From Burkholderiaceae bacterium (GTDB taxonomy: Bacteria; Pseudomonadota; Gammaproteobacteria; Burkholderiales; Burkholderiaceae_C): a stretch of 64,000 nt of DNA. Shown here in pieces: positions 30,213 through 40,153 of the stretch. Position 1 is the first letter of the stretch. The number at the start of each line of letters is the position of its first letter. Made by a program: the position numbers and the translations under genes. Location of the stretch: positions 1 to 64,000 of the forward strand of contig JACKLJ010000001.1 in NCBI GenBank assembly GCA_024235955.1. Direction: 5' to 3'. Below the pieces are notes generated by a model that was not told where the DNA came from, searched no databases, and was given only the letters and a program-made list of their open reading frames with translations.

Positions 30213-32959
30213 CCGAACACGGCCCGCCACAGCGCCAGGATGGCGTCGCGCTCGGTGGCGGTGGCCTCGGGCGCCACCTGGGTGGGCTGCTCGTTGAGGC
30301 GCGCCGTGTGCTGCACGCGGCGCAGCTCGCGGTAGGCGCTGGCGGCGGCCTGACCGACGCCGGCGGGCAGCAGGCCGGCCTGCTCGGCGCGCTGCAGCAG
30401 GGCGATGTTACCGGCGTTGGCCTGCAGCGCCGGGTGCTCGCGACTCTCGGCCAGCACCAGGTACTGCACGGCGAACTCGGCATCGACCATGCCGCCGGGC
30501 GAGTGCTTGACGTCGAACTGCCCCGCCGGCACCGGGCGGGCGGCGCGCATCTTCTCGCGCATGGCCATGATCTCGCCCTTCAGCGCGGCCTTGTCGCGCG
30601 GAGCGGTGATGACGGCCTGACGCACGGCGTCGAAGCGCGGCGCCATGGCCTCTTCGCCGCAGACGAAGCGGGCGCGCGTCATGGCCTGGTGTTCCCAGGT
30701 CCAGGCGGTGTTGCTGCCGCGGTTTTCCTGGTAGTCGGCGAAGGATTCGAAGCTGGTGACCAGCAGGCCCGAGTTGCCGTTGGGGCGCAGCGCGGTGTCG
30801 ATCTCGAACAGGTCGCCTTCGCCGGTCTTCACGGTGAGCCAGTTGATCAGCTTGCGCACGAAGCCGGCGTAGATTTCCTGCGCGTTCTCGTCGAGGTCGT
30901 CGAACACGAACACGATGTCGAGGTCGGAGCCGTAGCCCAGCTCCTTGCCGCCCAGCTTGCCGTAGCCGATGATGCCGAAGCAGGGCTGCTCGCGGTGCTT
31001 CTTGCGGTAGTGGCTCCAGCACCAGCGGATGGTCACGCGCAGCAGCGCGTCGGCCAGGGCAGAAAGGTCGTCGGCCACCTGCTCGACGGTGATGGCGCGC
31101 TCGACATCCCGCGCCAGGGTGCGGAACACCTCGGCGTGGTGCGCGCGGCGCAGCAGGTTGAGCAGGTTTTCCTCGTCGTCTTCGCGCGTGCGCTGCAGGG
31201 CGGCGCGGCGCTCGTCCAGGTCGCGCTCGAAGTCGGCGGGCTCGAAGCGGCCTTCCAGCAGCGCCGGGCTGGCCAGTTCGTCGATCACGCCCGGATGCTG
31301 CAGCAGGTAGCGCGCCGGCCAGCGCGCGGCGCCCAGCACGCGCAGCAGGCGCTCGTGCACGTTGGGGCGCTCCAGCAGCAGGGCCAGGTAGCTTTCGCGG
31401 CGCAGCAGCGGCTCCATCCAGTCGGCCATGCGCAGCACGCCGTCTTCGGTGACGCGGCCTTCGGCCAGCCAGTCGGCGGTGCGCTGCAGCAGCTGCAGCA
31501 GCCGCCCGCGCGCCTGCTCGCGCAGGGCCAGCACGCGCGGATGATCCCGCCACGCGGCGATGCGCTCGCGCACGGCGGGCTCGAAACGCTGCAGCAGTTC
31601 GTCGAGGCTGGAGGGCACGCTGGCGCCGGGGCGCGCGCCGTTCCTGCATTTGGTGCAGGGTTGGTCGCCGCCCAGCAGGCGGTCGAACTCCTGCGCCACC
31701 AGCTCGCGGTGCGTGTCGAGCTCCGACAGGAAGGGGCAGCAGTTCTCGTAGCCCATGGTGCGGGCGATCCAGTCGAGGTCGGCGTCGTTGGTCGGCAGCA
31801 CATGGGTCTGCTGGTCGTCCAGGTACTGGATGCGGTGCTCCACCCGGCGCAGGAACACGTAGGCGCGCGCCAGCGCGTCGGCGGTCTGCTGCGGCATCAG
31901 GCCGGCACGGGCCACGCGCTGCAGCGCTTCCAGCGTGGGGCGCGTGCGCAGCTCGGGGAACTGGCCGCCGCGCACCACCTGCAGCAGCTGCACGGTGAAC
32001 TCGATCTCGCGGATGCCGCCGCGCGAGAGCTTGACGTCGTTGGCGCGCTCGGGCCGGCCGGCGCTGCGCTTGGCGGCGTGGTCGCGGATCTGGCGGTGCA
32101 GCGAGCGCAGCGACTCGAACACGTTGTAGTCGAGGTAGCGGCGGAACACGAAGGGCAGCACCACGCCGCGGATGCCCTGGGCCGAGCCATTGTCGATGGC
32201 GGCCTGCGGCGCGATCACGCGGCTCTTGAGCCAGGCGAAGCGCTCCCATTCGCGCCCCTGCACCAGCATGTATTCCTCCAGCGCGTCGAGCGAGCACACC
32301 GTGGGGCCGGAGTTGCCGTTGGGCCGCAGCGCCAGGTCGACGCGAAAGACGAAGCCGTGCTCGGTGGTCTCGCCCACCAGGCCGTAGACCAGCTTGACGG
32401 CGCGGGTGAAGTACTCGGCGAAGTCGATGGCGCCGCGCCCGTCGTCGCGGCCGCCGGTTTCGCCGTCGACGTCGTGCACGTAGATCAGGTCGATGTCGCT
32501 CGACACGTTCAGCTCGCGCGCGCCGAGCTTGCCCATGCCCACCACCCACAGGTTGGCGCGCTGGCCGTCGGCGCCAATCGGCGCGCCATGGCGCTCGTCG
32601 AGCTGGGCGAAGGCCGCGCAACAGGCGGTGTCGAGCGCGAACTCGGCGAGTTCGGTCACCGCGCGGGTCACGTCCTCCAGCGACGCGGTCTGTTCGCAGT
32701 CCAGCACCACCAGCCGCTCCATCACCAGTTGGCGCAGGATGCGCAACGCGGCGCCGGCATCGTGCCCGCGCGCCACCAGCGCGTCGAACGCCTCGCGCAT
32801 GCCAGCCTTGATGGGCGCGCCGGCGGGCAGCAGCGGCAGTTCGTCGGCGTAGCGGCGGCGCAGCCGCTGCACCAGGCGCGAATGCGTGGCGGCGCCCTCG
32901 CCCGCTGGTAACAATGATTCACCGACGGCGGGCGAACCCGGGCTGCTCACGCGGGTCAT
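30209..32959 (-). CDS. glnE: bifunctional glutamine synthetase adenylyltransferase / adenylyl-removing enzyme
   Basis: 916 residues from ATG 32959. There are two related nucleotidyltransferase domains: an N-terminal one with GMGKLGARELNVSSDIDLI (adenylyl removal) and a C-terminal one with GYGKLGGKELGYGSDLDIVF (adenylylation), each followed by the conserved EIDTALRPNGNSG / RVDLALRPNGNSG block and a helical regulatory region. It adjusts glutamine synthetase activity in response to PII. An unusual CTKCRNGARPG segment with two cysteines lies between the halves, near residue 440. The gene is slightly shorter than the E. coli protein and diverges from yhdP across 41 bp. Confidence 0.97.
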   Translation of the reverse strand: MTRVSSPGSPAVGESLLPAGEGAATHSRLVQRLRRRYADELPLLPAGAPIKAGMREAFDALVARGHDAGAALRILRQLVMERLVVLDCEQTASLEDVTRAVTELAEFALDTACCAAFAQLDERHGAPIGADGQRANLWVVGMGKLGARELNVSSDIDLIYVHDVDGETGGRDDGRGAIDFAEYFTRAVKLVYGLVGETTEHGFVFRVDLALRPNGNSGPTVCSLDALEEYMLVQGREWERFAWLKSRVIAPQAAIDNGSAQGIRGVVLPFVFRRYLDYNVFESLRSLHRQIRDHAAKRSAGRPERANDVKLSRGGIREIEFTVQLLQVVRGGQFPELRTRPTLEALQRVARAGLMPQQTADALARAYVFLRRVEHRIQYLDDQQTHVLPTNDADLDWIARTMGYENCCPFLSELDTHRELVAQEFDRLLGGDQPCTKCRNGARPGASVPSSLDELLQRFEPAVRERIAAWRDHPRVLALREQARGRLLQLLQRTADWLAEGRVTEDGVLRMADWMEPLLRRESYLALLLERPNVHERLLRVLGAARWPARYLLQHPGVIDELASPALLEGRFEPADFERDLDERRAALQRTREDDEENLLNLLRRAHHAEVFRTLARDVERAITVEQVADDLSALADALLRVTIRWCWSHYRKKHREQPCFGIIGYGKLGGKELGYGSDLDIVFVFDDLDENAQEIYAGFVRKLINWLTVKTGEGDLFEIDTALRPNGNSGLLVTSFESFADYQENRGSNTAWTWEHQAMTRARFVCGEEAMAPRFDAVRQAVITAPRDKAALKGEIMAMREKMRAARPVPAGQFDVKHSPGGMVDAEFAVQYLVLAESREHPALQANAGNIALLQRAEQAGLLPAGVGQAAASAYRELRRVQHTARLNEQPTQVAPEATATERDAILALWRAVFG

Positions 32960-33000
32960 AATTTCTCCAGCCTCTCTGGCGCGGCGTCCGCGGGCGCCGT

Positions 33001-36000
33001 GTGTTCCGGTTGGCGGAACCGCTTCGTTTTCAGGGCTGCCACTTGGTTCTTCGCTCGCTCAAATTCCTGGCCGCTCTGGTTCGCGGCGCCTTGTGGGTCG
33101 TGCTCGGCCTTGCCATGGCGCTGGTGCTGGCGTGGGGCGCGCTGCACTGGGTCATTGTGCCGCGAATCGACGAATTCCGTCCGCGCCTGCAGGAGATGGC
33201 CAGCCACGCGCTCGGGGTGCCGGTGCGCATCGGCGCGCTGGAGGCGCGCTCCAACGGCCTGGTGCCTTCGATCACCGTGCGCGACCTGGTGCTGCCGGGC
33301 GCCGGCGGACAGCCCGGCCTGCACGTGCCCAGCGCCGTGGCGGCGTTCTCGGTGGCCTCGCTGCTGCGCGGCGGGCTGGAGCAACTGGTGCTGGACGGGC
33401 CGGAGCTGGAGGTGCGGCGCACCGGCGCCGGCCGCTGGCAGGTGGCCGGCTTCGATCTCACCGGCGACCCGCAGGCCGACACCCAGGCGGCCGACTGGGT
33501 GTTCTCGCAGCCCGAGCTGGTGGTGCGCGGCGGCAGCGTGCGCTGGGTGGACGAGTTGCGCGGCGGCGAGCCGGTGACGCTGGGCGACGTGCTGATCGTG
33601 GTGCGCAACGGCCTGCGCCACCACCAGCTGCGGCTGGACGCCACGCCGCCCACGGACCTGGGTGACCGCTTCATGCTGCGCGGGCAGTTCCGCCGTTCGC
33701 TGCTGGAGCGGCACGCCGGCGCCTGGAAGACCTGGGACGGCACGCTCTACGCCGATCTGCCGCGGCTGGACGTGGCCCGCCTGCCCGTCTATCTGCGCCC
33801 GGCGCAGGACCTGGGCCTGCAGGAGGGCGCCGAGCTGCGGCAGGGCAGCGCGGCGTTGCGCCTGTGGGCGGACGTGGCGCGCGGAGCGCCCACCAGGGTG
33901 CTGGGCGATTTGGCGGCGGGCGATGTCAATGCACTGCTGGGCACGGGGCTGGAGCCGCTGATGCTGAAGTCGCTGGCCACGCGTGTGGGCTGGCAGCGCA
34001 GCGGCCGCAGCACGGCGGTGTGGACGCAGGGCCTGCGCTTCGAGCCGGCCGATGGCCCGGCCTGGCCGGGTGGCAATGTGCGGCTGGAATGGCGCACGCC
34101 GGGCTCGGCCAGGGAGCCGGGCGGCGGCCAGCTGCACGCCGAGCAGCTCGATCTGGATGCGCTGGGGCGCATCGCCCGCAGCCTGCCGTTGACCAGGCCG
34201 GCGCGCGACGCGCTGCAGCGCATCGGCCCGGCGCGCGGCCTGGTGGAGCAGGTGCAGGCCCAATGGACGGGGCCGGCCGATGAGCCGACCGACTGGCGCC
34301 TGCAGACCCGCTTACGGCAGCTCGCGCTCGCCGCCCGGCCCAGCGAGCGCGCGCCGAGCCAGACGCCGCACGGACCGGTGCCCCATCCCGGTGTGCCGGG
34401 CATTGAAGGCGCCGACGTGGACCTGGACGCCACGCCGGCCGGCGGCCACGCCACGCTGGCGATCCGCCAGGGCGCGCTGGAGTTTCCCGGGGTGTTCGAG
34501 GAGCCGCGCATTCCGCTGCAGAGCCTGAGCGCCAACGCCGGCTGGAAGGTGCAGGGTGAGCACATCGAGGTGGCGCTGGAGCGCCTGCAGCTTGCCAACG
34601 CCGACGCGACCGGCGAGTTCAAGATCGGCTGGAAGACCGGCACGGCGCCGGGCAAGCGCTTTCCGGGCGTGCTCGATCTGCAGGGACAGTTCAGCCGCGC
34701 CAACGGCGCACGCGTGCACCGCTACCTGCCGCTCGGCATCCCGCCCGACGCGCGCCACTACGTGCGCGATGCCATCGCCCAGGGCAACGCACGCAACGTG
34801 GCGGTGCGCATCCGCGGCGACCTGACCGAGGTGCCGTTCGACAAGCACCCGGCGGCGGGCGAGTTCCGCTTCGCCGGCCAGGTGTCGGACGTGGTGATGC
34901 ACTACGTGCCCCGTTCCATCCAGCCCAGGGACCAGCCAGCCTGGCCGGCCCTGACCGAACTCGGCGGCGAGCTGATCTTCGAGCGCAACAGCATGCGCGT
35001 GCGCGGCGCGCACGCCAGGGTGCAGGACCACCCGGGCTGGGAGTTGCCGAAGATCGAGGCCGGCATCGCCGACCTGGGCCACACGCGCGTCACCGTGCAG
35101 GCCGAGGGCCAGGGGCCGCTGGCGGCGGCGCTGGGCATCGTGCGCGATTCGCCGGTGGCGCTGCTGACCGAGCACGCGCTGGACGATGCCACGGGCAGCG
35201 GCGCGGCCAGCCTCAAGCTGTCGCTCGATTTGCCGGTGGACGACATCCACCACGCCAAGGTCAAGGGCAGCGTGCAGCTGGCCGGCAACGACATCCAGCT
35301 CTCGCCCGGCAGCCCGCGGCTGGCGGCGGCGCAGGGCGGCGTGGAGTTCTCCGACACCGGCTTCGCCATCCGCGACGCCCGCACCCGCGTGCTGGGCGGC
35401 GAGGCCCGCGTGAGCGGCGGCAGCGTGAGCGCCGAGCGCCGCGCCGCCGGCGCCGCGCCGGTGGAGGTGCGCGTGAGCGGCAACGCCAGCGCCGAAGGTC
35501 TGCGCGGCATGGCCGACTGGGGCCCGGTGGCGGCGCTGGCGCGCCAGGCCAGCGGCAGCGCGAACTATGAGGCAGTGCTGGGCTTCCGCGGCGCGCAGCC
35601 GGAGATCCAGGTCAGCTCCGACCTGCGCGGCCTGGGCTTCGATCTGCCCGAGCCGCTGGCCAAGCCGCAGGCCGCGGCCTGGCCGCTGCGCGTGGAGCTG
35701 CGCCAGGTCGACGCCCGCGACCGCGTGCGCGCCAGCGTGTCCGACGTGCTGAGCGCCGAGTTCGAGCTGGATGCCTCGCGCCCCGAAGGCACGCGCGTGC
35801 TGCGCGGCGCCGTGGGTGTCGGCGCCCAGGGCACGCGCGGGCTGGCGCTGCCGGCTTCCGGCGTGCTGGCCAGGGCCGACCTGCCGCGCATCGACGTCGA
35901 TGCCTGGGAGGCCGCCGTCACCCGTGTCGCCGGCAAGGGTGCGGGCGACGACGATGCCCTGCGCGCCTACCTGCCCGACCGCCTGTCGCTGCACACCGGC

Positions 36001-37224
36001 GAGCTGGTGATGGACGGCCGCACGCTGCACCAGGTCAGCGCCACCGGCACGCGCGAGGGCACCAGCTGGCGCGCCGACGTGAGCGCGCGCGAGCTGGCCG
36101 GCCGCGTCACCTACCGCGAGGGCACGGCGGGCGCAGCCGGCGCCGTGGTGGCGCGCCTGACGCGGCTGGTCATCCCCGACAGCCAGAACGATGAGGCAGC
36201 CGCGCTGCTGGCCGAGCCGCCCTCGCGCATTCCGGCGCTCGACGTGGTGGCCGACAGCTTCGAGCTGCGCGGCAAGCCGCTTGGCCGGTTGGAGGTGCAG
36301 GCGGTGAATCTGGACGCCGCTGCGCGGCCGGCACCGGGCAACCGGGGCGCCGGCGCGGAGTGGCGCCTGAACACCCTGCGCCTGAGCGCGCCCGACGCCA
36401 CCTTCAGCGCCCACGGCCGCTGGGCGGCGCCCGAGGCCGCCGGCGCGGCGCGGCGCACCACGCTCGATTTCGAGCTGGACATCCACGACGCCGGCAAGCT
36501 GCTGGAGCGCTTCGGCATGGAAGGCGTGGTGCGGCGCGGCAAGGGCCAGTTCGGCGGCCGCATCGGCTGGACGGGCGCACCGACCACGCCGCACTACCCC
36601 AGCATGGACGGCCAGCTGCACCTGGACATCGGCGCCGGCCAGTTCCTCAAGGCCGATCCCGGCGTGGCCAAGCTGCTCGGCGTGCTCAGCCTGCAGTCGC
36701 TGCCGCGGCGCCTGACGCTGGATTTCCGCGACGTGTTCTCGCAGGGCTTCGCGTTCGACTTCGTGCGCGGCGACGTCGCCGTGCAGCACGGCGTGGCCCG
36801 CACCTCGAATCTGCAGATGAAGGGCGCCAGCGCCGCCGTGCTGATGGACGGCAGCGCCGACCTGGCACGCGAGACGCAGGACCTGCGCGTGCTGGTGGTG
36901 CCGGAGATCGACGCCGGCACCGCCGCCCTGGTGGCCACCGCCATCAACCCGGCCATCGGCATCAGCGCCTTCCTGGCGCAGCTGATCCTGCAGCGCCCGC
37001 TGGCCAAGGCCGCCACGCGCGAATTCCGCCTCACCGGCTCCTGGGACGAGCCCAAGGTGACGCCGGTGGCGGCCGGCAGCGCGGGTGCGCTTCAGCCCGC
37101 ACTCCCGGCAGAATCCGCTTCGGCGGCACCGGCCGCCCGCAACCCCGCGCCCGCGCCGGAGCCCGAAGCCGCCGGCAGCGGTGCCGCGCCTGCGCCACCC
37201 CGTACCGTCGAGGAGCCCTCATGA
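33001..37224 (+). CDS. yhdP: YhdP-family (TIGR02099) AsmA-like envelope protein
   Basis: 1407 residues starting at GTG 33001. One N-terminal transmembrane helix (about residues 25-50, ALVRGALWVVLGLAMALVLA) is followed by a very long periplasmic region of repeated beta-strand grooves. The C-terminal conserved region (RLTLDFRDVFSQGFAFDF, then GSADLARETQDLRVLVVPE) is typical of YhdP/AsmA bridge proteins. In E. coli, YhdP with TamB and YdbH carries phospholipids from inner to outer membrane. A Pro/Ala-rich tail ends the protein. It overlaps the nit gene by ATGA. The position next to glnE and nit is typical for Burkholderiales. Confidence 0.93.
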   Translation: MFRLAEPLRFQGCHLVLRSLKFLAALVRGALWVVLGLAMALVLAWGALHWVIVPRIDEFRPRLQEMASHALGVPVRIGALEARSNGLVPSITVRDLVLPGAGGQPGLHVPSAVAAFSVASLLRGGLEQLVLDGPELEVRRTGAGRWQVAGFDLTGDPQADTQAADWVFSQPELVVRGGSVRWVDELRGGEPVTLGDVLIVVRNGLRHHQLRLDATPPTDLGDRFMLRGQFRRSLLERHAGAWKTWDGTLYADLPRLDVARLPVYLRPAQDLGLQEGAELRQGSAALRLWADVARGAPTRVLGDLAAGDVNALLGTGLEPLMLKSLATRVGWQRSGRSTAVWTQGLRFEPADGPAWPGGNVRLEWRTPGSAREPGGGQLHAEQLDLDALGRIARSLPLTRPARDALQRIGPARGLVEQVQAQWTGPADEPTDWRLQTRLRQLALAARPSERAPSQTPHGPVPHPGVPGIEGADVDLDATPAGGHATLAIRQGALEFPGVFEEPRIPLQSLSANAGWKVQGEHIEVALERLQLANADATGEFKIGWKTGTAPGKRFPGVLDLQGQFSRANGARVHRYLPLGIPPDARHYVRDAIAQGNARNVAVRIRGDLTEVPFDKHPAAGEFRFAGQVSDVVMHYVPRSIQPRDQPAWPALTELGGELIFERNSMRVRGAHARVQDHPGWELPKIEAGIADLGHTRVTVQAEGQGPLAAALGIVRDSPVALLTEHALDDATGSGAASLKLSLDLPVDDIHHAKVKGSVQLAGNDIQLSPGSPRLAAAQGGVEFSDTGFAIRDARTRVLGGEARVSGGSVSAERRAAGAAPVEVRVSGNASAEGLRGMADWGPVAALARQASGSANYEAVLGFRGAQPEIQVSSDLRGLGFDLPEPLAKPQAAAWPLRVELRQVDARDRVRASVSDVLSAEFELDASRPEGTRVLRGAVGVGAQGTRGLALPASGVLARADLPRIDVDAWEAAVTRVAGKGAGDDDALRAYLPDRLSLHTGELVMDGRTLHQVSATGTREGTSWRADVSARELAGRVTYREGTAGAAGAVVARLTRLVIPDSQNDEAAALLAEPPSRIPALDVVADSFELRGKPLGRLEVQAVNLDAAARPAPGNRGAGAEWRLNTLRLSAPDATFSAHGRWAAPEAAGAARRTTLDFELDIHDAGKLLERFGMEGVVRRGKGQFGGRIGWTGAPTTPHYPSMDGQLHLDIGAGQFLKADPGVAKLLGVLSLQSLPRRLTLDFRDVFSQGFAFDFVRGDVAVQHGVARTSNLQMKGASAAVLMDGSADLARETQDLRVLVVPEIDAGTAALVATAINPAIGISAFLAQLILQRPLAKAATREFRLTGSWDEPKVTPVAAGSAGALQPALPAESASAAPAARNPAPAPEPEAAGSGAAPAPPRTVEEPS

Positions 37225-38045
37225 AAGTCGCCGCCATCCAGATGGTCACGGGCACGCAGTTGGCGGCCAACCTGGCGGCCGCCGAAGCCCTGCTGGCCCA
37301 GGCCGCCGCGCAGGGCGCCGAGCTGGCGGTGCTGCCGGAATACTTCTGCGCCATGGGCCGGCGCGACGCCGACAAGCTCGCCCTGCAGGAGCCGCTGGGC
37401 GACGGGCCGATCCAGCGCTGGCTGGCGGCGCAGGCCAGCGCGCTCGGGCTGTGGATCGTCGGCGGCACGCTGCCGCTGTCGCTGCCCGAGCCGAGCGACA
37501 GCCACGTGCGCAACGCCTGCCTGGTGTTCAGTCCGGCTGGCGAGCGGGTGGCGGTGTACGACAAGATCCACCTGTTCAAGTTCGACGACGGCACCCGCCG
37601 CTACGACGAGGCCGCCACCCTGCAGCCGGGCCGCGAGCCGGTGCTGTTCGAGCTGCCCTCGCGCGACGGTCACCGCTGGCGCGTGGGCCTGAGCGTCTGC
37701 TACGACCTGCGCTTTCCCGAGCTGTACCGCACGCTCGCCGCGCGCGGCGCCGACCTGCTGCTGGTGCCCAGCGCCTTCACCCACGTGATCGGCCAGGCGC
37801 ACTGGGAGGTGCTGCTGCGCGCCCGCGCCATCGAGAACCTGTCTTGCGTGGTGGCGGCCGCGCAGGGCGGCGTGCACGAGAACGGCCGCCGCACCTGGGG
37901 CCACTCGATGGTGATCGACGCCTGGGGCCAGGTGCTGGCCGACCACGCCGAGGGCCCGGGCCTGGCGCTGGCCGAACTCGACCCCGCCGCCGTGGCCGCG
38001 CGGCGCGCGCAGCTGCCCGCGCTGGCGCACCGGGTGCTGGGGTGA
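37221..38045 (+). CDS. Nit-type carbon-nitrogen hydrolase (deaminated glutathione amidase-like)
   Basis: 274 residues; ATG 37221 overlaps the yhdP stop and its own TGA overlaps the next gene's GTG. The nitrilase-fold catalytic triad is visible: Glu in LAVLPEYFCAMG, Lys in VYDKIHLFKFDDG and Cys in SVCYDLRFPELYR. The FKFDDGTRRYDE and CYDLRFPELYR blocks match the Nit1/YbeM group, which removes the amide from deaminated glutathione (metabolite repair). It is not a nitrile-degrading nitrilase, despite the nitrile hydratase genes elsewhere in the window. Confidence 0.92.
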   Translation: MKVAAIQMVTGTQLAANLAAAEALLAQAAAQGAELAVLPEYFCAMGRRDADKLALQEPLGDGPIQRWLAAQASALGLWIVGGTLPLSLPEPSDSHVRNACLVFSPAGERVAVYDKIHLFKFDDGTRRYDEAATLQPGREPVLFELPSRDGHRWRVGLSVCYDLRFPELYRTLAARGADLLLVPSAFTHVIGQAHWEVLLRARAIENLSCVVAAAQGGVHENGRRTWGHSMVIDAWGQVLADHAEGPGLALAELDPAAVAARRAQLPALAHRVLG

Positions 38046-40114
38046 CGCCGGAGGCCGCCGCCGCGCTGCGGGCGCCCGACCACGGCTGGCGCGCGGGCGT
38101 GCGCGAGCTGGCGCGCCTGTGGCGGCAGGACGGGCGCCGCTGGCTGCTGTGGAGTCTGCTGGTGGTGCTGGTGGCGGTGCTGCTGGTCACGCTGGTGGTG
38201 CTGGCGCGCCGCTTCGAGATGGAACAGGTGCAGCGCGCCTTGGAGCGCGACAACGCCGACGCCGTGGTCGACCTGCGGCACGCCCTGTCGGCCGACGCGC
38301 AGCGCCTGCGCCAGCTCACCGCGGCGGCGCCTTCCACCGACCTGTGGGAGATGAAGGCGCAGGACCTGCTGGTCGCCCATCCGGCCTGGCTGCGGCTGGA
38401 GTGGCGCGACGCCGCGCTGCACCTGAAGGGCGAGCGCACCTCGCCCTTCACCTCGCAGCCGCTGGCGCCGCCGGTTGACCAGACGCCGCTGCTGGCGGCC
38501 TGCGCCGATGCCCGGCGGCTGGGCGCGGCCGGCTTCGCGCCCAGCCGCTTCGTGCCGCGCGAAGGCCTGGGCGTGGAAGTCATGCCGATGTGCGTGCTGG
38601 TGGTGCCGGGCAACGGGGCGCCCACCTACGCCATCGCCTACTACGCGCTCGACGGTGTACTGAACCACCTGCTGGGCGAGCCCTACAAGCGCCGCCAGAC
38701 CGTCTCGCTCACCGAGCCCGACGGCACGCGCCTGGCCGTGCACGGCTCGCCCCGGCGTGGCGCGCGCATCTTCACCTCGCAACAGATGCTGGATCTGCCC
38801 GGCAACACCATGGTGCTGCGCATGGACGGCTGGCGCGCCGCACCCGACCTGTTCCCCAATGTGCTGACGGCGCTGGTCACGGTGCTGGCGGTGGCGCTGA
38901 TCACGGTGCTGGTCATGCTGGCGCGCGACTTCCGGCGCCGCCAGCAGGCCGAAGGCGAGCTGGCCGACGCGCTGGCCTTCCGCAAGGCGATGGAGGACTC
39001 GCTGGTCACCGGCCTGCGCGCGCGCGACCTGCAGGGCCGCATCAGCTACGTCAACCCGGCGTTCTGCGCCATGGTCGGTTACGACGCCCCGGAGCTGATC
39101 GGCCACGACGGCCCGCCGCCCTACTGGCCGCCCGAGCTGGCCGACAGCTACGGCCGCCGCACGGCGGCGCGTCTGGCGGCGGGCGGGCCGCCGCGCCAGG
39201 GCGTGGAAAGCGAGTTCCAGCGCAAGGATGGCTCGCGCCTGCCGGTGCTCATCATCGAGGCGCCGCTGATCACCGCCACCGGCAAGCATTCCGGCTGGAT
39301 GGGCGCGGTGATCGACCTGAGCGAGCAGCGCCGGATCGAGGAGCAGCAGCGCGCCGCCCAGGAGCGCCTGCAGGCCACCGCGCGGCTGGCGGCGGTGGGC
39401 GAGATGGCCTCGCTGCTCAGCCACGAGCTGAACCAGCCGCTGGCGGCGATCTCCAGCTACGCCAACGGCTCGCTCAACCTGCTGCACGGGCAGGAGGAGG
39501 GCGGCGTCTCGCTGCAGGACGTGCGCGTGGCGCTCGGCCGCATCGCCGACCAGGCCGGCCGCGCCGGCCGCGTGATCAACAGCGTGCACGAGCTTGCACG
39601 GCGCGGCGCCACCGCCCGCGCCGCCGTGGCGCCGCAGGCGCTGGTGGAGGCGGTGCTTCCGCTGGTGCAGCTGCAGGCGCGCAAGCTGGGCGCCAGCGTG
39701 GTGGTGCAGGTGCCGGCCGGCCTGCCCGACGTGGGCTGCGAGCCGACCATGGTCGAGCAGGTGCTGCTCAACCTGGCGCGCAACGGCCTGCAGGCCATGG
39801 CCGGGAGGCGCGGTGAGCGCCTGCTGACCATCGCCGCAGAGCGCGTGGGCGGCGAAGGTCCGCGCCAGTGGGTCGCCTTCAGCGTGGCCGACACCGGCGA
39901 AGGCATTGCGCCCGAGGTGGCCGATCAGCTGTTCACCCCCTTCTTCACCACCAAGGCCGAGGGCATGGGCCTGGGCCTGAGCCTGTGCCGCACGGTGGTG
40001 GAGCAGCACGGCGGTGCGCTGGACCACGCGCCCAACACGCCGCACGGCACCGTGTTCCGCTTCACGCTGCCGGTGGCGGTGCCGGCCAGAAATATTGATG
40101 AAATCGCTGTCTAG
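38042..40114 (+). CDS. membrane sensor histidine kinase with PAS domain
   Basis: 690 residues from GTG 38042 (GTGA overlap with nit). Helix about residues 34-56, a periplasmic sensor domain of ~200 residues, a second helix (about 280-302), a PAS domain (ISYVNPAFCAMVGYDAPELI), then HisKA with the phosphoacceptor in SLLSHELNQPLAAISSYAN and an HATPase domain (NLARNGLQAM, VADTGEGIAPEV, GMGLGLSLC). It is of the FixL/DctB/TodS-like class that pairs with FixJ-type regulators. The C-terminal ~7 codons and TAG stop (ARNIDEIAV) fall in repeat copy 11. No response regulator follows directly; a FixJ-type one is at 45.3 kb. Confidence 0.93.
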   Translation: MTPEAAAALRAPDHGWRAGVRELARLWRQDGRRWLLWSLLVVLVAVLLVTLVVLARRFEMEQVQRALERDNADAVVDLRHALSADAQRLRQLTAAAPSTDLWEMKAQDLLVAHPAWLRLEWRDAALHLKGERTSPFTSQPLAPPVDQTPLLAACADARRLGAAGFAPSRFVPREGLGVEVMPMCVLVVPGNGAPTYAIAYYALDGVLNHLLGEPYKRRQTVSLTEPDGTRLAVHGSPRRGARIFTSQQMLDLPGNTMVLRMDGWRAAPDLFPNVLTALVTVLAVALITVLVMLARDFRRRQQAEGELADALAFRKAMEDSLVTGLRARDLQGRISYVNPAFCAMVGYDAPELIGHDGPPPYWPPELADSYGRRTAARLAAGGPPRQGVESEFQRKDGSRLPVLIIEAPLITATGKHSGWMGAVIDLSEQRRIEEQQRAAQERLQATARLAAVGEMASLLSHELNQPLAAISSYANGSLNLLHGQEEGGVSLQDVRVALGRIADQAGRAGRVINSVHELARRGATARAAVAPQALVEAVLPLVQLQARKLGASVVVQVPAGLPDVGCEPTMVEQVLLNLARNGLQAMAGRRGERLLTIAAERVGGEGPRQWVAFSVADTGEGIAPEVADQLFTPFFTTKAEGMGLGLSLCRTVVEQHGGALDHAPNTPHGTVFRFTLPVAVPARNIDEIAV

Positions 40115-40153
40115 CCCTTTGGTGACGGGTGCAAACAGCTATGAAATTCATAG
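40091..40153 (+). repeat. dispersed ~65-bp repeat, copy 11
   Basis: AATATTGATGAAATCGCTGT then GTGACGGGTGCAAACAGC, with a perfect terminal hairpin CTATGAA-A-TTCATAG at 40139-40153. It supplies the stop of the kinase gene (TAG) and, on the other strand, the stop of the LysR gene (TGA 40150-40148). Confidence 0.8.

Noticed and set aside
30308..32911. 867-codon antisense frame over glnE, and similar long frames over maeB, tkt and yhdP
   Set aside because: Shadows of conserved genes; no start signals or recognisable motifs.
37221..38045. Nitrilase partner of the nitrile hydratase pathway
   Set aside because: The active-site blocks (FKFDDGTRRYDE, SVCYDLRFPELYR) fit Nit1/YbeM deaminated-glutathione amidase, and the gene is co-transcribed with yhdP, 18 kb from nthAB.
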